From positions 35,948,211 to 36,012,210 of the forward strand of contig CM057826.1 of the NCBI GenBank assembly GCA_030068075.1: 64,000 bases of DNA, read 5' to 3'. Positions 48,111 to 59,984 of the stretch are shown in pieces. Origin of the DNA: Paguma larvata. Taxonomy: Eukaryota > Chordata > Mammalia > Carnivora > Viverridae. A model generated the notes under the pieces. It made no database searches. It was not told the DNA's origin and saw nothing but the letters and a program-made list of their open reading frames with translations. The translations under genes and the position numbers were made by a program. How positions within the stretch are numbered: position 1 is the stretch's first letter; every line of letters starts with the position of its first letter.

Positions 48111-48247
48111 ACAATTTATTTGTTTGGGAAGTCTTCTTATAGTTCTTCTTTTATCCGCATGATTAATTTATCTTCTCTTTCTGCTAGTCAAATATCAGCA
48201 CTCTCCAAAGTTACATTTTCACTTTTGTGGTCCTCTTCTTCTAAGTT

Positions 48248-48431
48248 TATTTATTTAATTTGAGAGGGGGGGGAGAGAGGGAGGGGCAGAGAGAGGAGAG
48301 AAAGAATCCCACACAGGTTCTGTGCTCTCAGCATGGAGCCCGACTCAGGGCTCAATCTCATGAACAATGAGATCATGACCTGAGTCAAAATTGAGTCAGC
48401 CACTTAACCAACTGAGCTACCCAGGTGCCCC
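48248..48431 (-). mobile_element. CAN-SINE, inverted
   Basis: Inverted SINE with a G8 run in its purine tract (about 48,267-48,274) and head at about 48,405-48,431. No clear duplication. Confidence 0.92.
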
Positions 48432-48829
48432 AACTCCTTTTCTTTTCCAACACTTCTTTATCTTTCCTTTTGAAATATCGTCCATGTCCCTATGTTACCT
48501 TACCTTAATGTCCAACTCAATATTAATAGCTTACTTCTAACAAGTTCAAGATCAGCTGTGGCTTCCTGCCATCTTTACAATATATTAAAAATATACTTAT
48601 TTGATTTCCTACAAAATCTGCTCTTCTTCCTGAGTTGCTTTTCTGGTTAATAGTCTTGTGTATTCAGTCCCCAAGTTATCGACCTCATGTTAATTTGGAA
48701 TACCACACATTGTTTATGTATTTGGATTCCCAACTAAGTAATGTGTTACTTAAATACAGACTCCTTTCATATTTGATTGAACTCTGACTGGAGTATTCAG
48801 GGATTATTGATGTTTATAAACAAATGTGT

Positions 48830-49670
48830 GAAGATAGGGACATAGACTAAGAATTGTTAACAACGTATTAGAAACCATAGGTTATGTTTAGGTTTGAGTC
48901 TTGGTAATGGGGAGAAAGATCATGTCATCAATATTGAATGAGGGAAAGGAGAGATATTATTTTTAGGTTGATATATTGGTAAGGTTTGCAGGTAGAGAGA
49001 CTCAGGTTTTATTTGGAAATACTGTTTTGGACTTGCAAAGAAATTTGAGAGCAATTACTGAAGAAAGGGACAGAAATGGCACCTTAAGAACTTGGTACAG
49101 GGAAATAGAAAGGGATAAATGGCTCAAAACCTTTAACAATGATTAATAGCAATATTTTGAGACATGGGGACTTTTGGAGGGATTTTATATATACAGTGTT
49201 TGGGATCAAAGTTGAATATTCAAGTGGAAAAGTCCCTGCATATCTGTTTAGACAATTCAGGAGAGGCAAAGAGAAAGCTGTTGAACTGGAATAGTGTCTT
49301 GTACAAAAATCAGAGTTGATAGGAGAATTGTTTTTGGTTTGACTCACCTGCCAAATAATAATGATGTTTCCTCCTGACTGCTTTATGCTATAGACAAGAA
49401 GATAGACTTTTGTAAGAAAGTAATCAACCACATTGAAATTAAAGCTCAACCTTAATGAGGTGGAAAAGAAACACCAAGTGAATGTCCATTTGACTGAGTG
49501 ACCTGGTAGAACAAAATTACAGTAGAATGAATGGTAGGGGTGAGAGTTAGGTAGCAGGTGGTTAAGGAGAGACCAATGGTGGAGGTAGTGAAGATAAAGT
49601 ATACTTCCAGGAATTTGACAGAAAAAGGAGAGTGAATACAAGATACTAACTCGAGTAGTAACAAAGTCAA
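48830..49670 (-). mobile_element. L2-type LINE fragment, inverted
   Basis: Purine-rich on the plus strand. 'GAATATTCAAGTGGAAAAGT', 'GGTAGCAGGTGGTTAAGGAG' and 'CCAGGAATTTGACAGAAAAA' agree with an inverted L2. The minus strand has the longest clean open frame near here (185 codons, 49,641 to 49,084). It reads in the L2 sense direction but shows no intact motif, so I treat it as remnant, not gene. Confidence 0.45.
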
Positions 49671-49674
49671 AAAT

Positions 49675-49676
<2 letters not shown>

Positions 49677-49730
<54 letters not shown>
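49677..49730. repeat. (TTTA)13 microsatellite in SINE tail
   Basis: About 13 TTTA units form the tail complement of the outer inverted SINE. Confidence 0.95.
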
Positions 49731-49732
<2 letters not shown>

Positions 49733-49825
49733 GTAGGCTTCACATCCTGTGTCAAGTCCAACCCGAAGCTTGAACTCATGACCCTGACATCAAGACTTGA
49801 GCTGAAATTAAGAGTCGGATGCTTG

Positions 49826-50045
49826 GGACACCTAGGTTACTCAGCTGGTTAAGTGTCTGACTTTGGCTTAGGTCTTGATCTTGTAGTTCAAGAGTTTGAG
49901 CCCTGCATAGGGTTCTGTGCTGACAGCTCAGAGCCTGGAGCCTACCTCAGATTCTGTGTCTCCCTCTCTTTCTGCCCCTCCCCAGCTTGTACTCTGTCTC
50001 TGTCTCTCTCAAAAATCAATAAATATTAAAAAAATAGATAAATAT
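49826..50045 (+). mobile_element. CAN-SINE nested in another SINE
   Basis: Plus-oriented SINE (GGGACACCTAGGTTACTCAG head, CT-rich middle, AATAAATATT tail) inside an inverted SINE. Flanks AAGAGTCGGATGCTT and AAGAGTTGGGTGGTT agree at 12 of 15 positions and look like an aged target duplication. Confidence 0.9.
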
Positions 50046-50159
50046 TCAAAAAGAGTTGGGTGGTTGACCAAATGAGCCACCTAGGTCTCCCTTGATTTTA
50101 TTTTAATTTCCTTTGCTTCTTTTTTTTATTTTTTCTCCTTTTTCTTTCTTTCCTTTTTT

Positions 50160-50348
50160 TAAGTCTATTTCTGAGAGAGAGAGAGAGACAGAGAGAGAGA
50201 CAGAGAGAGAGAGACAGAGAATTCCAAGCAGGCACGATCTGTGCTGCCAGCACGGAGCCTTACTTGGGGCTTGAACTCACGAATCCTGAAATTGTAACCT
50301 AAGGAGAAAGTAAGAATGGAATGTTTAACTGAGCCACCCAGGTGTCCC
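50160..50348 (-). mobile_element. CAN-SINE, diverged, inverted
   Basis: Inverted SINE with a GA-rich middle and an altered tRNA half; the head at 50,330-50,348 (GGGACACCTGGGTGGCTCAG on the minus strand) is clear. Confidence 0.9.
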
Positions 50349-52899
50349 ATCTTTTTTTTACTTTTATTTAGTGGGCAGGAAAAGGATTTATATTCTGTTC
50401 ATAAGTAGATAGAAAGTAGGAAGAGAAAGGTGAAAAGCGGTAATTGAACATGAACCAGATTTAATGAGTAGTTATCTTGGAAGATGCTGGTGGCTTAAAC
50501 ATAGCCCTTCTGGTGTTGGGTAAGTCTATTCATGGTGCCAAACTGCAAATAATTCGTTCTCAAAGGCATAATGTTGCTTGCTGACCTAAGTTCAGGATTG
50601 TAAGGTGATTTTTTTTTCTTCAGTTGGAGATGTTCACGCATGTAGAGATCTAATCCTACCCCTGAACTTTACATACCTCACTTTGTGGTTGTAAGGAAAA
50701 TGGGCCAAGACAGTGAATAGTAACATGGGTTTCACATTTCAGATGCTGGCTATGCACATAGAAAACATGACTGCAATCTTGGTAATTTTAGCATTTCTTT
50801 GGTAACAATTTACTTGGGGAATACAAAGTTAGTATTTGTTCAGGAGCAAACCATAGGGATTTTATCGAGTGTAGTAAAATTATTAAAATCTGCAGAAATT
50901 GGAGAAATTACATTTATATTTTATTGTAAATTGCCTTTGTAAATACTAATTCGCTTATGCTAATATTATCTATCAACTGTTCTATGTGAAGATCCTCTCA
51001 TAAAACAGAGAATTGACTGGTATTATGTCTTATTGCATTGAGAGCACTCCTGAATTTTTGCCTTCTCCAGTTTAGGAGAAAGTTTTTAAAAATTACATTT
51101 GTTAGTAAACAATATGTATTAGCGTGTCTTTTTCTGATGATTTCCCAAATTCATTCTAGGATTTACATTTATTTAAAAATACCCCTTTTAAAGTTATAAT
51201 TTGATTGAATTCTTAACTGATTCCCACAAGTACAACATATTTGAGTTTTGGCATCTTCAAGTCAATAAAATGCTTGTGATTGATTTAAGCAGTTTCCCAT
51301 GAAAAGTTAACATAATACCACATAATGAAACAACCTTTTGTCTAATACTTGATACTTTCACATCTTCAAGTTAGGTTGCAAATAAATTGCAAGTTTTTCA
51401 GAAATCTGTGCATTTTTGACCCAGAAAAATGCCGAGAACTTCATAAAAACATTCAGTTCTTAAGTAAAAGTGGTTGTTTCTTGGTGCTGTCATCATTTAT
51501 AAAGAGATTAATAGAAGTTGACAAAATGTGCCATTTACATGTCAGGCTGGTTAGTGGAATCTTTTGATATGTAGAATATTTGTCAGTTAACACATTTCTC
51601 GTTCTCTCTTCACCTTTAAGTGGCTCTATCTAGTATGGGTCATTCCTATCTGTATCGGATAGCGCGGCTTTAGCACAGTTCAGCCCCATGAATTTTGCAT
51701 TCTTCTCTTATTTTCTTTTCTTCACACACTGAACAAATCCTATTTTTAAAATCCTTGTTAACCTTGTCTCTCCAGCAGCACAGCCAACATGGGGTAGGAG
51801 ATGGCACAAAGGATCGATTCCAGTCTCCACCCTGGGCATTTGGGTCGTTAACCTCAATTACTTGTACAATTCTTTTAGTTTCATATCTACCCCTCATTTC
51901 AGTTTAAATATAATATATATTTAACATCAAATATATAAGTGCATAGTATATAGTGTAATATCGAAAATTTAAAAGTTGATTCACCAAAGACATTGTACCA
52001 ATTTTAGCTTTCAATTGTATATGTCCTACCCCAAGATAGTTTAGAACGTTTACATTTGCCAAACAAAACTAACAAATAAGCCAACAAAAAATAAATTTTT
52101 TTCACTTGTTCCAATATTCTCGTTTACCATACATTCATTGTCCTGAAGGTCTTTAAGATTGTGCACTCTGTTAGTAGAAGATAAACCCATGAACCCAGTC
52201 AGAGTAATTCCTTTCAATATGGTCCTTTCTTTCTTTCTTTCGGTCATATGATTTTTTGAATTTGTAGTAGCTAATGCAATTCCTGTTCATTATCAAAGTT
52301 ACTATGCTTATATTTTGATTAGGCATAAATTAATATTTTCCTAGTTTTAGAAGTCTGTACTGAGTGATACAAGAAGTCAGAGGGAAAGCGTATTTTTAAA
52401 ATATTTCTTTCGCAAAACTGTTTATTTAGAAAACCTGTGTTCCTAACAGTATAACTGGCTATATAAATCTTTAGTTCCTTTGTACCATTTTTTTTTTTTT
52501 TGGTAAATGGACAGTCTATTGCCTACTTAGGGGTTACTGCCTCTCTTAATATTTTTGTAATAACTGGTCATGCAATGTTTTTTTCTTAATCGGGTAAAAT
52601 TAAATTGTACTTCTATTAATTCAATCCCATGAAGTTCTAAAGTAGCAGGGGTACAACTTTTATGTAGGGAAAGTAAATTTTCTGTGTGCTATAATATTGC
52701 AATTTTTAGAGTAGTTCAGATAATTCGGGAAGGGGAAGCACATACTTTATACCAGTGATGAAATACATTCACCAACTTCTCAGACTCAACTTTCTTTTCA
52801 GAACTTCATCTAATTTTGCGTTAAATTTGATTTTGATACACTTTATAAGATACAGTAAGTCAGGTTTTAAAAATAATTCATTTATGTTCATAGCATATG
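50349..52899. other. Unassigned AT-rich DNA
   Basis: 2.5 kb with no recognised transposon. Open frames are short, with no family signature. A T14 run lies near 52,489-52,501. Confidence 0.45.
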
Positions 52900-53240
52900 A
52901 AAAATTCTTTCAAGTCACATTGATTAAAAGACAGATTTCTTGTTGCCTTGCCAAATTCATCGTCTCGAACTGGCAATTAAAGGGTTATTTAATTGGAGAA
53001 GTTCAGAGTCAGATCAGCATTTCCCAGTGGCTCATATCTTTAGCAGCAAGTGTGGAAGCCAACTCGGAAGAAACACGTTTGAAGTGGCAGAACTAATCAC
53101 GCAGAAGCAATTTGCGATTTTCTCTCTCCGCCTAGATAAAGGAGAGCATTATGACATTGGCTGCGCTGAGCAAGGTCAATTTACTGTGAAAAGCCAGCTA
53201 TAGACTCCAACTTCAAATAGACTTTTATCCTGCATAGCTA
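52900..53240. promoter_or_regulatory. Candidate conserved noncoding element
   Basis: Unique, less AT-rich sequence with several retained CpGs (for example near 52,962, 53,063, 53,075, 53,099 and 53,164). Two overlapping plus-strand frames (52,755-53,096 and 52,940-53,203) cover it, but neither has a recognisable domain or splice context. It could be an enhancer or an exon; I cannot tell which. Confidence 0.28.
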
Positions 53241-53638
53241 AAAACAGGATTTACTCTATTGCTTACACTACAAAATGGGCAAAATGAAGTGGACAATTCA
53301 ATTAGGATGCATCCGTATTTGTCACTTTTTTTTTTTAAACTGTTTCTGATAATCAGCTTGTAACTAGGTCTCAAGATTTCTCCCACCCCTGGGAATGAGG
53401 TATTCATTTAACGGCTTGCAAAAAAGTTTATTTTTTAGTATTTTTAAATTTAATCATTAAAAATCTACCAATTATCTTTAAAACGTACAATGCTGACTCT
53501 TTTCTTCCATTAAATTGCATTTTGACTTTAAAACGCAAGATGTCTCTCAGAAATATACACAAAACTGTGGTTGCAAAAATATAGTATAATATACGCGTGA
53601 AAGAACTTTTTGGCTTAACATATATGTAAATATGCTAC
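53241..53638. other. Unassigned AT-rich DNA
   Basis: No recognised element. Confidence 0.4.
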
Positions 53639-53659
53639 AAGAATATGTAACTTATTTCT

Positions 53660-53883
53660 GGAGCGCCTGGGTGGCTCAGTCGGTTAAGCGTCCAACTTCA
53701 GCTCAGGTCATGATCTCGCGGTCTGTGAGTTCAAGCCCCGCGTCGGGCTCTGTGCTGACAGCTCAGAGCCTGGAGGCAGCTTCAGATTCTGTTTCTCCCT
53801 CTCTATCTGAACCTCCTCTGCTCGTACTCTGTTTCTCTCTCTATCTCTCACAAAAATAAATAAACATTAAAATATTTTAAAAA
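53660..53883 (+). mobile_element. Young CAN-SINE with 21-bp perfect duplication
   Basis: A close-to-consensus plus-oriented copy: GGAGCGCCTGGGTGGCTCAG head, CGCGGTCTGTGAG and GCCCCGCGTCGGGCTC with intact CpGs, AATAAATAAAC and an A-rich tail. A perfect 21-bp target duplication spans 53,639-53,659 and 53,884-53,904. Intact CpGs and flanks point to a recent insertion. Confidence 0.97.
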
Positions 53884-53904
53884 AAGAATATGTAACTTAT
53901 TTCT

Positions 53905-55986
53905 AATACAGGAGACACGATGTAAAGGTGATCCTCCTTCTTCTGTTGGACTAGATATAAAATTTGTGTGAATTTTTGGAAATGATTATATTTATGGGAG
54001 CAATCATATAAATTGTCTGGCTAATCATAGTGAATAAACACAATCTATTCTCTTAGCCATGGGGAAAGATGATGCCCTACCTTCTTTTTTGGCTGATGTC
54101 CAGAGTAGATTATTCTTACGAAAAATGAAACAAGAGTGTACCATAATTAGCTGTTCAAAGACTCAGTCATCTTGGATATCTATGTTTTAGCGCATTTAAC
54201 TTTATTGGATGCATCTGATAGACTCCTTTGGTCACAATCTACACTGATAATGGTGCTAATAATCAATTCTATTCAAAATATCATGAAAGTGGAATGGAAG
54301 TTGTTCCCAGAAACTGAGCCAGAATGTAAGTGAAGATGTGATTTAATGTCATTATTATTATAGTTCATAATAAAAAGTACATATCCATCCATGCCTAGGG
54401 CACAATAGCTCCACGAATTAATGTACTAGTCAACACTTTTCTGGACCATATTCTGGTGCTCCTGTTAAAAGTTTGGCTGGTGATGGAACTCCAGAGTGCT
54501 GACATTCGTTCCTGGAACATTGTAGAAGCCAGTCTTTAATATTTTCATTGGCTTACTGAGGTTCAAAGCTCATTGGTCTCCTACTTTTGTGGACCCAGTG
54601 ATTTACAGTAATGCAATGCTCTTCTAGAATTTATGACTCTGGGTGAAGGGCAGGCTGAAATAGGTGACTCAGGTCAAAATTGAGGATGAAGAATATCAGA
54701 GATGAGGTGTTCGTTTTCAATATAAGTACAGATCTTTTATTTTTAATTGTGTTTTAAAACCCTACCTCGAGAGAATTGAAAACCGATGCAAAGTTTTTCC
54801 CCACAGAGACTAATGTTTCTGTTTAAGGAAAGTTGAAACTACATTAAAAATTTAAAGCACATATGTGTAAATGAATTTTGCTTTTCAATTTTCAAACTTA
54901 GGCATTCTAGATCATTTATAGAGTCCCCTATTTCCTTTGTGTTTCATAAGACATTTGTTCTCATAGATAATCCTCTGTAAGTCAGGATTGTGAATTTATC
55001 ATGGTTAGGACTGGCGGGTTGTACACTTTGCTTCCATTGTATTACAGCATAATCGAATTCTATTCCAATGGCAAAATATAACCCAGCGGTGATGTGCATT
55101 TGCTCTACTTTCACACAAGTAAAATTTTACATCTTTAAGTGAAAAATTTTAAAATATAGAGAGTACCTATTGGATGCAACTTTAATATATACATATTATT
55201 CTGTGACTGTAATAGTTGCACACCAAAATAATATTGTCCTGTTATTATACCATATCATTCTGTTCAAACTTCACCCGAATCACCTGACTAGTTTCAAATT
55301 ATATTGTGGGCTTCATGAAATTGTGATTTAATTGGTCTGGGATATTGCCTGACCACAATATTTAGAAAGTAAAACATGCCAACCATTTTTTTTTGGTCTA
55401 CATAGCTCCAATTTACTGGTTAGCTCATTCCAAATCTGGAGGTAAATGTTATAGGCTTTAAATAATTTTTTCTATTATTTACTCTGATCTTTTCTTCAGC
55501 TCTTCATCTTGCCTAAGTAGAACCTAAGTTATAATATTTTCCTTTTATATGTGTATGTGTTTGTGTACAATGGGCTGATTTCTCAAAAATAAGTTTTAAT
55601 ACTGACTGTTCAGTGTTGCATAGAGGAAATAATTTTAAATGTGTTATTTGCAATCCACCTATACAAATTGTTTCTTTAAATTATTTGCAGTTTAACGATC
55701 ACTGTAATGGCAATTTTATGTTGAATAAAATTATACGTAAAGGGATATAATAGATGAGAAAGTGCTTTTAAAAGTTAAAAAGTCAAACAAATGTCAAGTA
55801 TTGGTGTCATGGTATTACTGTGTTTCAACAAGTTTCTCTCATTGAGAATTGTTTGTTTATATTCACATAATCCAAGCATTCTCATCATGAAGAATATTTT
55901 AAGTAACTTCTTATGTAATCTGTTTGACATTTTACATTTTATCTAACTTTAGCCAAACTTCTTAAGGATTTAGAGTTCAGGATATT

Positions 55987-55987
<1 letters not shown>
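53905..55987. other. Unassigned AT-rich DNA
   Basis: About 2.1 kb without a recognised repeat or gene. Confidence 0.45.
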
Positions 55988-56030
<43 letters not shown>

Positions 56031-56050
56031 TGTGTGTATGTGTATATGTG
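55988..56050. repeat. (TG)20 microsatellite
   Basis: About 20 uninterrupted TG units (55,988-56,028), then a TG/TA-rich decay zone. Confidence 0.96.
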
Positions 56051-56980
56051 TTTATCTTCAAAAAGCAATCTCAACTATGGCACATATTTTGCATTTGGGT
56101 AATCTAATCATGACAGGTTAATACTCTTGATTTGATGCCCAAATAAGATACATCTCCAGGCTTAGTAATTACCAAACAAGTTATGAAATTATCTCACTTT
56201 CTAGCCTGCCATGGCCAGGAGAGTTGACTCACATAATAGTGTAATTACGCTCAAAATTGTACACACCCTTTCAAAAAAACCAACGTATCCACAAAAGAAG
56301 ACAGCAATCTGTGATGAAGCCAGTTTTCTGCCTGTCATTGGCAGAAAACAAACAAGATAACAAAACAACAAACAAGAATCTTATTGTCTTGTTTACATTT
56401 CGAGGACCAGCTTTATCCCTAATTTCTTACAATTCGATTGACGACATACAGTTTGTCAAGAGTACAAAGCAGCAAAGGATCAGAAATGAATGAAACAAAG
56501 TCAAGTCATTGTCACCTCCCCTTTGCTCTCACCGCAGAAAATAATTTTCTCTTTAGAGAACATACAAGCAATTGGGATAAGTCAGATGCAACATACAGTG
56601 TTATTGGACATATCAGGTGTATAATCATTTTTTAAATTAAACAACAAAATATCCTTATTAAATGCTTCATGGAATGTTTTTAATATTAGGAATAAAATTA
56701 ATACCCCCGAGTAATCAAATACAAATATGAGAGTATTTGAGTGACATCACATCTGCCTAACACCCCATCCCCCAATATTTGAAAACAGAATCTATAGTAA
56801 AAATTGGGAAAATGAAGGGTTAGTTTTGCATAGAAAAGTAGAAAAGAAATGACATAGACATAATAATTTATGGGAGGCTATATAAAATGAGCAGATAAGC
56901 TGATGCTGGTTCTGTATCCCCTATTTGTTGAAACTTTGTAAGAAAATTTCTCCCCTTGAACTGAGATATTCCACTAAGCG
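56051..56980. other. Unassigned AT-rich DNA
   Basis: No recognised element. Short open frames only. Confidence 0.4.
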
Positions 56981-57025
56981 TATGTGTGTGTGTGTGTATG
57001 CGCGTGCATGTGTGTCTGTACGTGT

Positions 57026-57097
<72 letters not shown>

Positions 57098-57120
57098 GAG
57101 AGAGAGAGAGACAAAGAGGG
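56981..57120. repeat. Compound (TG)n(AG)n microsatellite
   Basis: About 90 bp of alternating purine-pyrimidine (TG with TGCGCG-type variants), ending in about 21 pure TG units, followed by about 37 bp of AG. It generates cysteine/valine-, histidine- and arginine-rich spurious frames, including the 195-codon minus-strand frame. Confidence 0.96.
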
Positions 57121-58089
57121 AGAATGGTTTGTGCTGGGGGGAGGGATGGTTCAAAATAGCAAGCAACTTTTTTAAAATAAGTGTTGTAACCAGAAGAAGA
57201 GGAAAATAAAATGGCTGATTGGTTATACCTTACGAAACTTAGACTAGAAAAAAATATTCGTCCAACATACTTAGAACAATCGGACACCAGCCCATTGAAA
57301 TAAAAATATTGTCCCTTATTTCTAAATTTCAGTTTTAATAGAAATTCAGGTATAAATAGAAGTTGCATATTAAGGAATACTGATTTTAAATATTCATTTG
57401 TCTTTGAAATTGAGATAACAAGCAAGGAGAAATACATCAGAAAATGAATAAACAAGTAAACATATAGACCTCTTTTAACTTATCGTCAGGAATTTATATT
57501 TCTTTTAGGTTCTGTTCAAAAGTAACACTAGAGTTATCCCCCTTCATGGGGATATTTAAATCCGGAAGTCCTATATTCAGATGGAAATCCTGTCTGCTTC
57601 CAGTGTATTGAAAATTGGGGTAGCTAGTATATTTTCATTCATCATTAAACAGCAGTAGATACTATTGATGTTTTCTTTTTTTGTACTTGTTTCTACTGCT
57701 GTTTTGCTACTGTTCTGGAAAGCCAATGGTTCATTTCTGAGAACTGTTTGTGTTTAACTCTTTACCTAAAAATGTGTGAAAGCATTTTTTTCTTCTTCTT
57801 CCCCATGAAGGATACTAGAGACACCAGTACAGCAGTGAAAGGAGATGGTAGGCACTGATGCTCTGGTAAGGGGGGGAGCAGGGATTCAGTGATGCCTGGA
57901 GTCTTGGGGACTGATGAGAAGCGGGAAGGGTACTGATGTCGATGGGAGTAAAAGAATACTGAGTATTTCTGATTTCTATGTTATGAAATGACTGTCTTAA
58001 GGGTTAAGAGTTATCTGTCTTGGGATCATTGGTATTTATATTTAAAAAGCATTAATTTTGAGACTAAAAAGAAATGAGAAAGTTAGAAA
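57121..58089. other. Unassigned AT-rich DNA
   Basis: No recognised element. Confidence 0.4.
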
Positions 58090-58230
58090 ACAGCATAGTC
58101 AAGAGAGAAGGTAGGCAATGGAGTGTCAGAATACTGGGATCCTGGCTTTGACCTCATAGTATTACACAAACCAGTGGATCCCTCCGTGTCCAGTGTTCCC
58201 TTCTGCAGCATGAGATTTTGTTCTTTTACT
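58090..58230 (+). mobile_element. Possible MIR
   Basis: 'GGGATCCTGGCTTTGACCTC' and 'GTTCCCTTCTGCAGCATGAG' follow a diverged MIR. Confidence 0.45.
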
Positions 58231-59499
58231 TACCACAAAGAAGTGCTATGAATATATGTGGATCTTAATAACTGTTTGAAGATGTTTTACTTAAGACAGT
58301 CAATCTTTAGGCAGCTCTGTATCCTCCGTGAAGTATTCCTCAATCTATCAAACAGATTCTCCTTCTTACCCATCTGTCTTTCCTTCCTTCTTCTCCCGGG
58401 ATCCTCTTGTTCCAAAATGCTAACCTGAACTGCTCTGTACAGTTGTGCGGGATTGGTGTAACACTGGGGGCACTGGGCATCCATTTACACAAATGTATTT
58501 GTGTATTTATTTAGACAAACTTCAGGCAGATGGCAGTAAAATGTTTTGTGTCAAAAACATCCATATATTACAATAATATTCTGGAAGATGAAAATATTTT
58601 CACAAAGGCTTTTTTTTTTTGTTTTCCTAATTACCACAAAAACATCATTTGGGTCAGCAGTAGCCCATGCAAATTACATTCTAATTGGCTGTGGGTTTGC
58701 CTTCCTCTGTAGAAAGTGGCTTCCACTGTAGACAGTGGCTTCATGAGGGAAGGGACTGTTGTTTATGTAATGGTCTCTCTCTTACCTTTCTGAAGCAAAT
58801 GAGGTATCCTAGAACTTAATAAAACATTGTAGAGGGGACTTCAGCATATAGATGGAAGAGGCCTGGGTGACATAGGAAATGATGGCTAAATTTAAGATTC
58901 TAGGTCTTTATGAAAATTTTTAAATAAACCTAAGATGATATCATTAGCAATGCTAATAGCTCTAAGGTCTTCAATAGTTCTTTACTGTTATTGATTGTAT
59001 TGTGTGGTGAAGCTATGTGAAAAGAACCTGGAACGGTCTTTTTGTTCTTGTGGGTTGTTTTGTTTTTCTCTCAATATTTCTAGCTCTCTACTTCCATAAA
59101 TATTTTAAAATAATTACTCTTAAAACATTTTTGGCAAATTTATTCGTACTTGGGGCTGATAGTATAGGCAGTACATGGGGAGGCTGTAACAGAGGTGCCT
59201 TCCGAGAATTAGAAAATAAATCTGATCTCTGAAAGTTAAACTATAAATCAAGATATGATGGATCAAAGCAGATATCTTCAAAAGCATCTTAAAAAGAACC
59301 TAGCAAGACCTGACTTTAATCTGACAAAACACAATATATCTAAAGAAGGAATGTGTCAATCAGGAGGGGGCTTGGCCACTTGGGTAAGGTGAGGAAAAGG
59401 AGGATCCCAGAAGCAAACTTCTGCTTCTCTAGGGAGAACCCACACCTTGTTTCTCTTGGATCAGTGCAGCATCTTCTAAATGTGACTTGTAGGCTCCTA
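58231..59499. other. Unassigned DNA
   Basis: No recognised transposon. An octamer-like ATGCAAAT (58,667-58,674) lies close to an inverted CCAAT word (58,684-58,688). Confidence 0.4.
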
Positions 59500-59935
59500 T
59501 GTCCTATACTCTAAAGTCCAGAGTAAGCGTTTCAAAAGAAAAATAAGATTATGTCATGACCATGCTAAAACTCCAGTGACTTTCTATTGTATTTAGAACT
59601 CCAGACTCTGGTCTACAAAGTCCTCTGTCATATGTTCCTGTCCATGACTCCGACTACATTTCTTAACACCCTATCCTTTTCTGCTTCCTTCCAGACACAC
59701 TGATCTTCTTGCGTTGTTTCCACAAACCACCAATTTTCACTAGAGGCCTTTGTATTAGCTGTCCTTTCTTCCTGGAATGCTCCTTTCAATCAGACCCTTT
59801 CTTAAGCTGTCAATTTCAGAAGCATTTCCTCAAAGGCAGATTCCACACCATCTAAACAGAAACTCATTATTCTTTATTACATTAATGCACTGTAATCATC
59901 TCCATATTTTTCAAGAAGTTCTCACTTTCTGATTT
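59500..59935 (+). mobile_element. L2-type LINE fragment
   Basis: 'GATTATGTCATGACCATGCT', 'AAACTCCAGTGACTTTCTAT', 'AGACACACTGATCTTCTTGC', 'AGGCCTTTGTATTAGCTGTC' and 'CTTCCTGGAATGCTCC' appear in L2 order. Good for an L2, with one internal run of mismatches. Confidence 0.7.
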
Positions 59936-59984
59936 TTTGTTTGTCTGTTTGTTTGAGTTGGACACTGCTTAGACAGTCACCAAA

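Larger units (their letters stand above)
46000..48700 (+). mobile_element. Long degenerate L2-type LINE, interrupted
   Basis: CT-rich plus-oriented remnant, broken by three SINEs (46,748, 46,978 and 48,248) and by another L2-like piece at about 47,885. Landmarks: 'CCATTCCACTGAAACTATTC' with 'GAGCAATGACCTTCAAGTTG' (reverse-transcriptase region as I recall it), 'TTTTTTGATACTGTTGTC', and 'TTAATGTCCAACTCAATATT' with 'TTCTAACAAGTTCAAGATC'. All frames are broken. The left end is uncertain. Confidence 0.5.
49677..50089 (-). mobile_element. CAN-SINE (subfamily without AG tract), inverted, split
   Basis: The outer element: TTTA tail, then 'GTAGGCTTCACATCCTGTGT' and 'CCGAAGCTTGAACTCATGAC', with the head completed after the insert by 'TTGACCAAATGAGCCACCTA'. 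It lacks the long AG tract and so appears to be a different CAN-SINE subfamily from the other copies. Confidence 0.88.

Noticed and set aside
49084..49641. 185-codon minus-strand open frame as a gene
   Set aside because: It lies in a probable inverted L2 remnant, in the L2 sense direction. It has no intact motif, no promoter or splice context, and AT-rich DNA gives frames of this length by chance.
53632..53859. 75-codon plus-strand frame in the young SINE
   Set aside because: The same peptide pattern (W-V-A-Q-x-V-K-x-P-T-x-A-Q-V) recurs in the SINE copies at 61,251 and 35,472 and in inverted copies. It is the SINE consensus read in one frame, not a protein family.
56868..57455. 195-codon minus-strand open frame
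   Set aside because: Its middle is Ser-Leu and Thr-His repeats from the (TG)n(AG)n microsatellite. The flanks show no family resemblance.
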